In this document: positions 35,901 to 50,900 of the stretch, piece after piece
Layout: each line of letters begins with the position of its first letter
Position numbering within the stretch: the first letter of the stretch is position 1
Source of the DNA: Psoroptes ovis
Taxonomy: Eukaryota > Arthropoda > Arachnida > Sarcoptiformes > Psoroptidae
Assembly: GCA_002943765.1 (NCBI GenBank)
Contig: PQWQ01000009.1
Coordinates: 372,001 to 436,000, forward strand
Length of the DNA: 64,000 nucleotides
Direction of reading: 5' to 3'
Made by a program: the position numbers and the translations under genes
The notes under the pieces: model-generated
What the model was told of the DNA's origin: nothing
Seen by the model: the letters and a program-made list of their open reading frames with translations, nothing else
Databases searched by the model: none

Positions 35901-38900
35901 GTGCCATTTACAGACCTTAAATTCCGGTTAGTGACATACCTTCACATATATGCCTATGATTTACTCTGACATACATAAGGAAAATAATCATAAATTATTG
36001 ATTTATGGTATTCAAAATATTTTTATTATTTATGAAATTCAATCATTTATTATGCACAATTTTGTACATAATAACAACAATTTCAAAAGAAATGTCAAAT
36101 GCAATTCGTTTTTATTATTATTCAATTTTTTCATTTTTTCTTCTTTTATTCTTTTTTTCTAAATGTAAACACAGATCAATTGGATCCAGGTGCAGTTCAA
36201 GTTTCAGCATCAAATCTAAGAGGTAATTTCCATATTTGATTTTTTTTTGCTGATGAAAAATTCTGATTTGAATAAACCACCTGAATAGGACGTGCATATT
36301 TCAATGTACACGGTAGACCTGCACATTTATCAATCGATCCGGTCGCTGCTTCCGATGAAGGTGATTATCGTTGTCGTGTTGATTTTCGTAAAGCCCGTAC
36401 GACCAATACGGTGATTTCATTGAGAGTGATCAGTATGTTTAATTATTTGATTTAATTAATTCGGAAATTGATTTCAAATTTTTCTCCATCAAATTAGTAC
36501 CACCACAAGTGCCAAAAATAACCGATCAAGATGGTAATTATTTGACTGGTTTGGTTGGACCATATAATGAAGGTGATGAATTGACGTTAACATGCCTTAC
36601 AAAAGGTGGTATGTATCGAATATTTCATACAAAAATATGTTGATTAATCGATAATCAATTTTGAATAATTTATCATTAAAATTTCCCCATATAAAAATAA
36701 ATGCAGGAAAACCACGTCCATCATTAATATGGTGGCGAGATTATGCTATTATTGATGATTCATTTGAATTTGATGATCGAGACGGTATGTGTTGTTGTTT
36801 TATAATCACACATTCAATTCAATATTCATTCATTTATCTATTTATTCAAATATTCAAATTTCAATTGGAATTTTTTGAAAAGAAAAAAATTTTAAATCTC
36901 TCAAAATCTTTCCTCTCTAAACATCCTACAATAATTCAATGCACAATAAATAATAAACAAACAAAAAATAGTAAATTCAAATTCCATTTTTCAAACTCCC
37001 ATTCAATTCTTGCATGCATATATTTATTGCCATAAACATCTTCATTGTCATAGACCTGATAGAAAAACAAACCTTAAGCTTATTTTATATGTTTTTCTAT
37101 TGAAAATCTTTCATGAATATCATGATTTGAATTTCTTTTCTAATTTATTTTCTCTCGTTTATTCTTATTCTTCTCATTTCTCTCTCATTTTCCATTACCA
37201 AATATATTTTCCGGTGCATATTTGATCGATTTTTTCATCTCTTTTTTTCTTAAAATTCAAATAACATCAACGAAAATCTACAATTTTTGATCATTCATTA
37301 ATGATGTTGAAATGAATCGGAAAAAATAAAAAAATGAAATAAAAATCGATTAAACAATTGAATGAAAAATTGTGGTCATGTAAAATCTTCAATTCAAATT
37401 CTTTAAAAATTTAATTGAATTCAATCCATTTTAAATTGAAAATTTATTCATACAATGAATGATTTCAAATTTTCCTAATTCATTGAAAATCTTAAAACAA
37501 AACGCTTCTTACCATTGAAACAATCAACTATGAAACATCATTGTTTTCAAAAACTGTATCAAAAATCATGTTCAAACTAAATTTGTTTATTTTGAAAAAT
37601 TTAAAAAACAAAATACAATTTGTATTTCATTAAATCAAAATTTTCTAATTCATTTAATGAAATACAAATTCATTTGCTCTTTACTAATCTGGGCGGCTTG
37701 TTTTGTTTGTTATCATCGGCTCATTTTATTCTATTTTATTATTGTCTTTGTCTCAACCACAACAAACAACTCATTGTCATTTTATTTTCGCTTTTTATTA
37801 TCTGACTATTCTGATTATATGACCATATCAACATAAAAATCTATGATCATCACAATGAAATTATGATTTTAAAAAACAAAATAAAAAATAAAACAATAAA
37901 CCGAATTCAACCCACAAAATTTGTTTCGTTCATTATCCATTTGAATATCTTCCATTCCACACACATACACACACAAACCGTGATCATTATCATTATTATG
38001 AATATTATCATCATCAAACGGGCGTCTGGAATGGATGAATGTTAATGTACTGATACTAATAATCATGATAATGATATTAATGTTATAAAACAATTTTTTA
38101 AAAATGTGTGAAAATATTCAACCAAACAAAAACAAAACAAAAAACTTTTTTGTCCAACTTTTATTATAATGATGATCATCATCATTATTATTTTATATAC
38201 AAATTTTCAAAACAAAAAAAAAAAAAATGCAAATTGAAAACTAATGACAATTTATTATATTTGCATACATTCATCTGTATCTGTCTATCTAATAATATCG
38301 TATATCTTCGTATGTGTATTCGTGTCACATCTTTTGGGATATATCCCTTTTATATATTTGCATATCCCTCTTTGTGTGTGCTCCCCTTTTTCAAAATATT
38401 CATGTGCACCTCAACCCGTAATACCCCTTTGAAAATCTTTCTCAAAAATTCATAATTCGAATTCATCCATGTAAATCTCTGTGTGTGGATCGACAATATT
38501 CCGTGCACATATCTTCGTTTGTGTTTACATCTTCTTCTTCTGGTATTCCGATGTTGATCTTATTGTGTTAATTCTGTGTTGATATTTCTCTGTGATCATC
38601 TCTCGCTATGTTTTTGTGCGATGAATGAATGTGATAATTAAATATTTCAAAACAAAACAAAACTCTTCTCATCATCATCATCATCATTATTTTGATATTT
38701 GTTGTTTGGTTAATATTTCAACGATAATAATAATCATGAATATTAACTCAAACAACACCAACAACAACAAATTTTTTTGGTCGATTATAACGATTTAAAA
38801 TGCGAAAAAAAATATTCATCAACAATTGTGAATATTATTTTCGAATATAATACAAAAATCATTTATAATTCATTTTGGAATTTATCTGTGTGTTGTTGTG

Positions 38901-41900
38901 TGTGCATGGAATTTCATTTTATTTTTTACAAAAATTACTTTATGTGCTTCATAATTCAATTATTCGAATTTGTATTATTATCATTTATTCATCGTTTTAA
39001 ATCGATTTTTTTTTCTACGATTATCTTCATCATCATCATCAAAATGATGGGCATTGAACCAACTATATTCGAAATCAACTTTTGAACGACCATTAAACGA
39101 AAAACCCTTTTCCCATATCATCATCTTTAAACGATCATTTTTTTTTCGTTGAAAAACTTGTACCTTCATTCATTCACTCACTCACACCAAAATGATTCAA
39201 CGGTCCATTGATTTCTACACATTTATTTTTCTTGGCACCAAATTTTTGGACGCCCATCGCCCATCAATTCAATTGTGTAATTTGTGTGTTTCTGTGACTG
39301 TATTGTATTTGAAAATGTGCAATGATTAATTAATAACAACAACAACAAATAACTTTGCTCGTAATAATAATAATAATAATAAAATGTATTTTATAATTAA
39401 TCATTTTTTTTTTCATTTCTGGATGGTACTTTTGATTCATTTTTAATTTATATTTGTGCCTGAAAAAATTTTTCTTTGATTCTTTTCCATCCATTATCAC
39501 TGATTTTTTTTTCTAATCATAAATAATTAAATTGATTCTCATCCTCGTTAAAATAAAAAAAAATATTGAAATTTATGAAATGAATTATAATCAATTTGAT
39601 TATAATCAAATACATTCGTACATTTTCAAACAATTTGATTGAATACTGATTGAAATGCAAATTATTTATTTTATTTATGCAATTTTTCATGTATTTTTCC
39701 GTCAATTTTCCTACATAATACAATGATAACGACCATACATTTGTCTGCTGCACCGAAAAAATAATCCTTACAAAAAATTCTTTTGTCATCAAATGTGTTT
39801 GCACAATCGAAATACGTTTGTCATTATTTGATGATCACACCAACTGTTTTCATTGTATGTGTGTTTTAAATGATGGTGAAAAAAAAATTCTTAACAAAAA
39901 ATAAAAATTTAAAAATCTTTAAATCAAACAAAATTATTATTATTGAAAAAAAACTAATGTCTATGAATTCGGTGCCTGTTATTGATATTGTTATTATTAT
40001 TATTATTTATTAAATTACTTTCGAAAAAATAAAAATAAAAACAAATTTTCTTACAAATTTTTCTTCATCCGAAATTGAATCGACAACGATTACGAATATG
40101 AATACAATGTGATAAATGAAATGAAATGAAATGAAATGCAAAAAACATTTTGCATTATTTATTTATTTTCATTTTCATTTGTTGAAATTTTCATTCCACA
40201 ACTTTTTTTTTCATGTATTTTACAATCTATTATTATGTGTGTGTGTGTGTTTGTAAATTTGTGTATTTTATTATTATTATTTTTACATCTGTGTTTGTGT
40301 TTGAATGTGTGCATTTATACGTCTGTCTACATGCATTCATATATTGAATGTCATTAAAATTGATTTCAAATTTTTCCAATTTAAATAAATAAATAAATTT
40401 TTTTTACAACAATATGTGTTCATTTGTTGTTTATTGTTATTATCGTCGTCATTACTATTACCAATATCATTACATGTAAATTTGTATTTCGCTATTTTTC
40501 TATGATTTCTGCATACGACAACAACAATAACAAATCAAAATGATTATTATGATAATATAAATTTCGCCATAACCATAATTTATTTACTCAAAATCGACGA
40601 TCATAATAAATAATGATTTTTCCCCCTTTTCCCTATCGTCAATCATTTTATTGGTTTTGTGATTTTTATATTTTTCATTCGAATATTGACTGCAACATTT
40701 AAAATAAAAAAAAAAAAACAGTTACAACAAATGAATTGACCATCACACGTTTATCTAGACATCATTTGCTAACAATATTAATGTGTCAAGCAATCAATAC
40801 AAATATATCGACATTAATGGCAACAAATCAAGCATCAAATTCGATTACATTAGATTTGAATTGTATGTATTTTATTATTATTATTTATCATTTATATATG
40901 ATAACTTAATATAACTTTGCATAGCTTTGATTTCATAATTATTTCATGTCTTTTTTTTTATTGACTTTTAATCATTTCCATTCAATTTATATTTCACCGA
41001 GAAATTTATTAAATTTTTACTCGAATTCGTACGTTTGATTTCTCATGATTTCAAATCTAAAAAAATTGAAACATTCCGATATTTAATTGATTGATGCATG
41101 CATCATTTCACCATGCATATATCATTCAATTAATTGAAAAAAAATGTTTCACATCTTTTTATTGTCAAACGATGATAATTGCTTAGATATTTTTCATTGG
41201 ATGAATAACAATGATAATAATGATGACAAAAAATTATCATTTGATTAAGACATTTGATCTACAAAATTGAAGAAATTTGAAATGAAATGTTTCAATGTTT
41301 GCATTTCATTATTTAATTCATATTGTTACATGAAACATGTATATTTCAAACAAAAAAAGATAATTTGACATTCAAAATTGATTATGAAAATGAAAGACAT
41401 TTTTTAAGGCTAAATTTCATTTCATAGTTTGAAAACAGAGCCAAGAAATTTCATGAAATGAACTTATTTTTTTCCATTCATTCTATATCGGGTTACTCGG
41501 GAAACAGATGTTTAACTGTCATACGATTTTTGATATTCGTTTAATTTCTTTCGTTTTTTTTTGAAATTTTTCCCTTTTAAATTTCAAATATAATCACACA
41601 AAACTCTATGACAAATATATCGTTTAATCGTTGGCTGAATGTGAATATATGTGTGAATGATGCTTTGTTTATTTTCCTTGGAAAAATAATTAAAATTTTG
41701 AATACATTTTTCTCATTTCAAATTCCCATTGAATTTTGCCGAGAAAAAAAATGAATTAATGCACTCAAAATCATGAATGAAATTCACGAAATTCATTCGT
41801 AAATAATCTTTACAAAATTATTTATTTCGAACATCTTTAACCATTGGCCATGGATGTTTTTGTGCCATTATTTTGTATAATTCTTTAATTTTAAAAGTTC

Positions 41901-44900
41901 AAATCAAAGTTTCATTGACATTTTTTTTTTCTTTGAACATATTCAACAACAACAACAAGCTCAAAGAATTCATTGAATATTGTTGAGTATTCTTGGATTC
42001 AAACTTTTCCTCCATTTCATGATATAATTGAGATCTGAAAATTTTTTCTTCTTTTCAAAAAAAAAAAAAATAAATAAATCAGAATAATAATACAGATGAC
42101 AAATACAGATGTGCACGTTTTCTGAAAAATTTTCAACAGCGAGAAAAATAGCGAAATTGAATTTAGTTTAGTTCAAAAAAAAAAAAATTCAAAAATCAAG
42201 CTCTGTTGAAAAACTTTGAATTCCACTCATGAATTGGTACAAAATTTTCTCCAACAAAAAAAAAAAAAATATTCAGTTCATTTCACTTCGTTCTCAATAT
42301 ACATTCATTCATTCATTCAGTTGGTGATTTTTGGTGAAACTTTTGCTTCAAAATGTTACAATTTTCAAAATCATTTTCCATCATATCCACCATATCGTAT
42401 CGGATAAATAAACAAAATAAATAAATCAAATAATATATGGTTGAAAGGATTCTATATATACATTTCAACAAAAAAAAAAAAAGAAAGATAATAATTTCAA
42501 TCAAAGGGTGAAATGTCTTTTGAAAAATATTTCATATTTCAATAACTGTTGAAAATGTGGAAATATATATTTTTGAAAATGTATTTTTTCTGAAATAATA
42601 TTTTGTTTTCCTTACATTGAGACTTTTCTATCATTCAATATTCAAAATCAAGAATGATTCTAGAAATTTTCCTATTAGGTCCATGGTTCATTTGTTTTCT
42701 TATTTTGATTTCAAAGAAATTTTGATTTTAAAAAAAAGCATCAAAATCAATCCATTATATTCACCTGAATGTTCGAATTGGTCAAGTGTTTTCATTATTT
42801 CATGAATGATTTTGTACCGAATACTGAATTGACCAATATGAAATTTTGAATGAATATTTATGTTTTCAATTCAATAATTTTCAACCATTTTCCACACAAG
42901 TATCCATTGAGTTTCGATGTCAATTTTTCCAGGTGAAATTGTCTAAAATTTTCAATTTGTATTTGTTCATATTTTTTTTGTATTGAATGAATATTAATTA
43001 TTCTGATTGTTATTTAATATTTCAATTCGATTTTATTTGATTTTAAAGATGCTCTTTCATATTTCATGAAAAATTTGAAATTCATTCAAATATGAATTAT
43101 AAGGAAGCAATCCATCTATACTCTACGGGAATTGACTTGAAAAAGGTTTTTTTCCCTCTTTCTTTTTTTGGTCTTTCATATTTGTATCATTGAACGATAT
43201 TTATTTCGCATTTTCAAACGAATTATTATATATTACTCATGGGCACAATATCTATGTCGAGGAATATATAACTACTTGAATATTCGATGATTGATTGCAA
43301 AAAAAAATGAAATTGAGATTTATTTCAATTGAAAATCGATTTACATTTTTTTTATAATTTTGATTTTTTATGATGAATTGATTTATTCCTTTTTTTTTGA
43401 ATTTCAATTTTCAATTCAAATTCAATTGTATTCGGTTTTCATTTTGTTCCCAAATGTATTTGCATTTGCATCGTTTTTTTTTTACTAAGTAATTCAATGA
43501 TTTGATTTTAATTTCATTCTATCTTTATTTATTTTTATTTTTACATTTAAACTTTTTCAATGAATTCCATTAAATCAATCTTTTCTTTTCTTTTTTTTTC
43601 AAACAGTAAAACCAAGCGAAGTACGAATCACACAATTGACACCGATTCTTGTTGCCGGTACTGATGCATTATTCGAATGTAATACATTTGGATCACGACC
43701 GATGCCAATCATTTATTGGTTGTTCGATGGTAATCGTTACGATACAAGAATTCATGGTAAGTTTCGATTTTTCCAAATATTTTTTCAATTAAGAAAATAT
43801 ATAAATGAATCATAATTTTTGATTGAAAAGATTGAATGCATTAATGATCAATATCTGTATAAATCAGTCAATACAAGTATAGTCTTAGATTATGTTTCCC
43901 TCATCATTCACAAGTTTCGAAAAAAAAACAAATGATTTCCAACCCAAAAATATTCTCATGTAAAATCGATTGATTTCACACATTTTCTTCGCTTTATTTC
44001 CCTCGATTTGAGATTATTTATATCAAATGAAAATCGATTCATGTGTCATGCACACACACACACATACTCAGAGATATATGAAGACATTAAAAATGTCCAT
44101 TACACAAAATACTTGACAGTTTTTTTTTTCCTAAGAAAATAAGGAAAAAAAATTTGCATTTTATTTTATAACAATGTTTATCCATATTTATTCATTCATA
44201 AATGTTTGTTTGTTTATCCATTTATTTATTTATTTATATGTCAATCGTTTTGTATCGAATTTGATTTTATTGATTTTTTCTCCAATTTTTTTTTTTTTTT
44301 TTTTTTTGACCAAGAAATATGGCAGTGAACCAACATTTTTCGAGGCACACACATAGTTGGTGAAATGTGATTACAATATTGAATTTCAATGATATTCAAT
44401 TTTCTTTTCCCAATTCTTAAGTTTACTTCTGACAAATTTCATTCAATTTTTTTTTCTTCGTACAAAAAACGATACGATGCAATGATAATAATAATCAAAT
44501 TAATAGCCATGATGATGATGATGATTATTATTATTATAATCATCACCACATGAGAAATTCTTTGAAAAAAGACTTATCTTTTCAAAAAAATAATAATAAT
44601 GATAATTATATGGTCATTTCATTCAATATTCGATACTGTTGAAGAAAAAAAAAAAGAATTTTCCATACAATTTTCAAAGATAATTAAATAAAATATTATA
44701 TCATCATCATCATCATCATCAATGATTATTATTATTATCGTCGTTCGTATTTATATTAGATACAAGTAATTCAATATTGATTCCCTTCATTTATTCATTC
44801 ATTCAATTCATTGAATTATAAATTCATTTATTTCAATTAATTTTTCGATTCTTCCGTTTTTTTTTGTTACTCACTAACTGTTTAATTATTATTATTTTTG

Positions 44901-47900
44901 ATATTTTGTGATGGATATTCTTTCTTTCTTCCATCATTTTAAATATCAATTGGCAATAATGATGATGATGATAATGCTACTGATCACAATTAAAATTCTA
45001 TGCTTGATTTTGTTTCATATTGGTGATGATGATCATGATGATCATGATTAAAATGATTTTTTCATATTATTTCTGCTCATCAGTGAGTAAATCCTTTTTG
45101 ATTTTTGTTGTTGTTGTTGTTGTTGTGGACACTCACACACACACATACCAAATATTTCTCAATCATTTATTGAATAAATTTCTAAAATTCTTAATGATTA
45201 ATGATGATAGAAAATATCGTTGATTGAGAATATATCTTTGAGGAATTCGTTATTCTTGTGGTTTCTTTTTCCATTCACTATTCAATGAATAGAAATATTT
45301 GATTTCAAAGAATTGAATTTCATTGAGAATAAATAAAAGGAGAAATTCACATGCAGTCGCTTTCTGCTTTCTTACTGTGATCATTTCTTTAAGATCATTT
45401 CAGAACCGCACACAGCTTCCTGATCGATTCAATTCTATTCAGCTCATTCCTTTCTTATTGTTGTTGTTTTCGTTATTTTTTTTCTACGTTTATATTTCAA
45501 TTTGCTTATCATCATCATCATCATTGTTGGTTATTATTCAGTTATTTACCCGAATTCACAAATTTATAAAATTGTACATGAATTTTCCACTTATTTTTTC
45601 GGTTCAGTTGATTCAGTTTACAGTATTTTTCCATTCTTTTCTTGAAATTTTCAAATAGAAAATTACATATACCCATATATTTGAAAATATTTACAATGAT
45701 TGAACATTTCAATAACAAGCAACAACAACAACAACAACTCGAATTCAAGCTTTTCAAATATAAATTCAATGATGTTCGGTGTTCATCGATTGATTCTGTG
45801 TTTGATTTTGTATCTGCATTCAAGCGACTGGACACTTGAAATTTCTAGTGATTCATTGAATTCAAGAGAGTGAATAATCGAAAACAAATCGGATACCGAA
45901 ATCGATCCAGGTACATTCACATAATAATCAGGCCGATTTCGTTCAATTCATTTTCATGGTTTCGTAATAATACCAATAATAACGACAAAATTATAGATTT
46001 TCAGCTTTTCATAAGCGTGTTGCGCATTATTTTCGCTCGCCTGTGTTTTCCTTTTTGCATTAATTTCGCTCTTAGTACATTTTTTTTGATTCTATCATTT
46101 CATTGATAGATTGTTGATTATCGTTTCAGTGAATCGTTCACCAAATTCAAGTGAAAATTTTCAATCATCATCAAATACATGAGTAAATGATGAATCGATG
46201 GTCTAAAATAATCAGAATTACATTTTGCATTTTGTATAATTCCTTGGTGTTTATTTTCGATTTGTGTTTAAGATTTCAATTTTCATCGAATTCACAATTG
46301 TTTTCTTTGATTATTATTTTCATTTCATTTTTTTCAAACAAAAACAATAATCCTTGTGGATCGATTTGTAATATCGATGATTGCGTATTTTTAAATTAAT
46401 CTTTGAATTCAATGATTGGCCATCCATCATTTATCTATGTTTGTGCAGATAATTTTCAAAAATTCAATAATTACAAAATGAATTTTTTCGATTCAATTAT
46501 TTCCGATTTCAAATGAAGAAGTGAATAATGATAACTTCATGAATTAAATTGAATTCCCTGAAAGCCTTGAATCATCTCAATTTTAATTCAATTCAATTAT
46601 TTTTCTTTTTCGATTGATTATCTTTGATTTAAGTAGAAAAGTATTTTTCACTGTGCATCAATTTCCATTATGATTATTATTATTATCACTATTTTTTTCT
46701 GAAATTTCGGGAAATCAAAAATAAATGGAAAATTTTTCATTTTCATTCATTGTCTTTGCATCCTCATCATCATCATCGTTTTTAGAATAGGAAAATTGAA
46801 AATTGTATCGACTCATGATAATATCGTTTCAAGCAGACAATCACAAGACAATTTGTCTGACTTTTTTCCCGAAAATTGTATTTCAAGAAATTCAAAAGAA
46901 ACATTGTAAAATAGTTTCTTCTTTTATGCAAATGAATTCATATGTTTCCATTATTATTATTATTCATTGAATTATATTTTTTGCCAGAAACGTAAAGGCA
47001 AATGAAACCAATTCCAAATCAAAGTACATCTAAGAAAAAATCATTTGATTTTGAATCGAAAAAAAATCAAATTAAATGTTATTACATTGTTTCAATTGAA
47101 AATAATGATAATAACAATAATAATTACAACAATATAACATCATCTCGAAACATCAATTTCGATCATTTTGAAATTGCAATGAACAACCAAAAAAAAAAAA
47201 AAAAAGAATTACATAATAATGAATATTTCATACAAAATTTCCAATTACCTGTGTTTTTTGCAATTTTTAATCGAAAAAAACAAAATCAAAATTTCAATTT
47301 TCCAAGTTGAAAATGTAGTTTCGGTACCAGAAAACCCCTAAAAATTCAATGCCTTCCCGTAATTCTCGATTTGAATATATTCAAATCATTTTTTTTAGGG
47401 TTAATCTTTGAATATTTTACATTTAAAATGTATAGATGTGACGACCGTACGTCGTCGATGAACGATCCCTAGAAATGAGCGCAAAAAGAGAGCACACGTT
47501 TTGCAGGGCCTGTTTGGCGATGGAAGAAAAGCGTGGCCTTTTTGGTGCTCACTCACTCATTGGCTTTTGATTAGACACGTTGTTAAAATTTTGTTTAATT
47601 TTGTGACTTTGAAAAAAATAAAATAAAATTAATCATCACATAAGCCAGCAAGATGAGTGACAATAATGAAGAACATATTAAGAAAAGAGGAATCGTGCGT
47701 ACCAAAATCTTTAAGTTGAATAACAAATTGCTCACAAATCGATTAACTAATAATGAAGAAACGAAAGAAATGGTAAATAAGATTATTGACGAACTTTTGG
47801 AACTAGATGATCTATTAGTTGAGCATGATGCTACCAACGATAGTAACGGCGACAATGCAAGCAAATATGCACCGATGATAGCCAAGTTGACCGAATTTTT

Positions 47901-50900
47901 CAACCCAAGAACAACATCTTATCCTGATCTCATTCAATTCAAAAAACGAGAATTGCCTAAATTTAATGGCTGCACAATGGATTATAACGATTTTATTCGA
48001 GAACTACAATTATTTTTCCAGAAATATTCCCAAATGTCAAGCGAAGAACGCTTTTTCACACTAAAATCTTGCTTAGAGGGAACACCATTACAGCTTATAA
48101 GGGGCTTAGAACCAAACGAACATGGACTAAACGAAGCTTTTAAGATATTAAATGATAATTATCGTGACCCTTATCGTATCGAAGATGAAATACGGAATAC
48201 CATCGCCAATCTTCCGAAGTTCGATGACAAAAATCCAAAATTGGCCCAAGAAATCTACTTCAAAATGAAAGAAATGTATCTCCTTGCCAAACAAAACAAT
48301 CTGCCACCATCCTTCATCGATAATTGGCTACGAAAAGAGTTTGTTCGACATTGGTTCGGTGATTTTGCACGTCTAATGGCCATCAAAGACTGCAAAGAAC
48401 TATTGGAAACATTCAAGGATGGGGTCGACGGTTTATTTCTGCTGTATCCCAACCAATACAACGTTAATCAAACAACATTGCCTCAGAGAATTCGTGATAC
48501 CTGTGCCTTTTGTAACGGCGATCATCGAACAATCTTCTGCAACAGCAACATTGACAAAAATCAACGAAAAGCTTTGGCAACAGCGAAACGTTTGTGCTTC
48601 GTTTGTTTACGACCTGGCCACAAGACAACACAGTGTCGTACACGATACACCTGCTCTTCATGTAAACAGCGCCACTCATTGGCCATTTGCACGAACCAAC
48701 AACCACCGTCAGTTCATCAAATCACTCAACAACCAGCAATGTTAAATATCAATCAACAACAGCCAGCTGTACAAGTGAACACTTCGGGAAACGAGTACAG
48801 CGACCTAGTGAATTGATTTATTTTAAATGTGCCATTAATAATAGAATTGTTAAAGCGTTTCTTGATACAGGAGCTGAGATTACCTGTATCTCGAATGACT
48901 TGCTCAATAAATTAAAATTACAAATTCTCGACAATTCAATCATCACTGTTAGACAACTTGATAACACCACTACATCACTAGGTCGCGTGCGTATTAATTT
49001 AACTATCGGCAAGATTCACCAACTGGTGGAAGCTCATGTAATCAGAAATTTAAATACTGATCTACTACTGGGTCTTGATACCAGCCAGTTGTTTCGCCTT
49101 AATTTAAATCTTAGTAACAATTTACTGACCCAAGATGGTATTCCAATAAACACAGCACCAAATCAATTTCATCAAAATGTTAATTTTCATCGAACAAATA
49201 GTGCTAAAATACAACGAAGACAGAATAATGTGACTTATCAACAAACAAACAACGTAAATGTGCAAAAAAAACATAAAATTGTGAATTCTCTGAACAGTCA
49301 AAACAATAATATCAAAGTACAAATAAGTGAAACATTAAATGAACAACAACGAAAGCTACTCATGAAATTGATTGACAAACATAGTAAAGTTTTTTCACAA
49401 TCAAAAAATGACGTAGGCTGCATCGAATTTGAACAACATCAGATACATCTCAAATCGAATATTCCAATCTACATACGACCATACAGAACATCACCGAAGG
49501 AACGAGCATTTATTGATCAAACAATCAAAGAGTTATTAGACAACGGTTTCATAAGACCATCGACATCACCATATTCCTTCCCAATTACGTTAGCTGAAAA
49601 GAAAGGTGAAGGTAAAACCAGGATGTGTGTCGATTATCGTAAATTGAATGACATCACAGAAACTGACCATCAACCGATACCGCGAATCGACGATATCTTA
49701 GACAAAATGTGTAACCAGCGGTATTTTACCAAATTAGATATAAGCTCGGGATACTGGCACATTCCGATGGCACCACAAGATATGCCCAAAACTGCTTTTT
49801 CAACGCACAACGGTCATTACGAGTGGACTAAAATGCCCTTCGGTCTTAAAAATGCACCGGCAACATTCCAGCGTGTTATCCGTCAAATCATCATGAAATA
49901 CGATTTAAAAAATGTGGAAAATTATTTCGATGACGTGATAATATTCAATAAAACATTCGAAGAACATCTTGAGAATATCGACAAAGTGCTAAATGCCTTT
50001 GAAAAAGAAAACGCTAAATTAAAACCATCTAAATGCGAATTCGCTCAAACGAAAATTGATTATTTGGGTCATCAGATATCATACAACACAGTTCGACCAA
50101 ATAAAGATAACGTATCAGCGATAATTCAATTTCCAACACCTAAGGACGCAAAAGAAGTCCAACGATTCCTTGGTATGGAGAACGTGTACCACAAATACAT
50201 CCCAAACCATGCCATGTTACGAAAGCCGTTGACAGAACTTCTTAAGAAAGATCAACCATTTATCTGGTCAAATGAATGCGAACATGCTTTTAAAAAACTC
50301 AAGGAATTATTGTCATCATCACCAATATTAGCAATATTCAATCCAACACAACCATGTATCTTATATTGTGATGCTAGTCAACTAGGCATCGGAGCCGTAT
50401 TGAAACAAAAACAATCGAACGGAGATGAACTACCGATATCATATTTCTCCAGAAAGTTATTCAAACATGAAGAAAATTATCCCATCACAGAGTTAGAGTG
50501 CCTTGCGATCGTAGAGGCTCTTAAGAAATGGCACTGCTACATCCATGGCCAAACAACAACAATTTACAGTGATCATTCTGCCTTACAGTACATTAAAACT
50601 TGTAAACATTTGAACGGCAGACTATTTCGATGGTCACTGCGTCTATCAATGTATGATTTAGTTATCAAATATAAAGATGGTAAAGGCAATTATGAGGCGG
50701 ATGCCTTATCGAGAGCTCCCCAAGTTAATCTTATTCAAAAACAGCGACTGATCGAAGAACAAGACAGAATGGATGATAAAAACAAATACCAACTTATTGA
50801 TGGTCTTCGAATGAGGGAGGGGAGAGGAATGTCCAAAATCGTAGTCCCTGCTAATCTGAGAAGAGAAATTTTGTCCGAAGCGCACACTAGATTTGGACAT

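Noticed and set aside
36661..37035. 124-codon frame beginning at 36661
   Set aside because: Only its part from 36707 to 36784 is real, as exon 7 of the Sidestep-like gene. The rest reads through the GTATGT donor into the intron.
45323..45658. 111-codon hydrophobic open frame
   Set aside because: Its composition follows the T-rich intron, and there is no recognisable domain or splice support.
47595..47903. Minus-strand 102-codon frame overlapping the start of gag
   Set aside because: It is the antisense shadow of gag and spans the LTR boundary.
48687..48791. ATG at 48687 as the start of pol
   Set aside because: The frame is open upstream of the slippery site, but the GGGAAAC heptamer explains pol expression. 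The first residues are only the shifted reading of gag.
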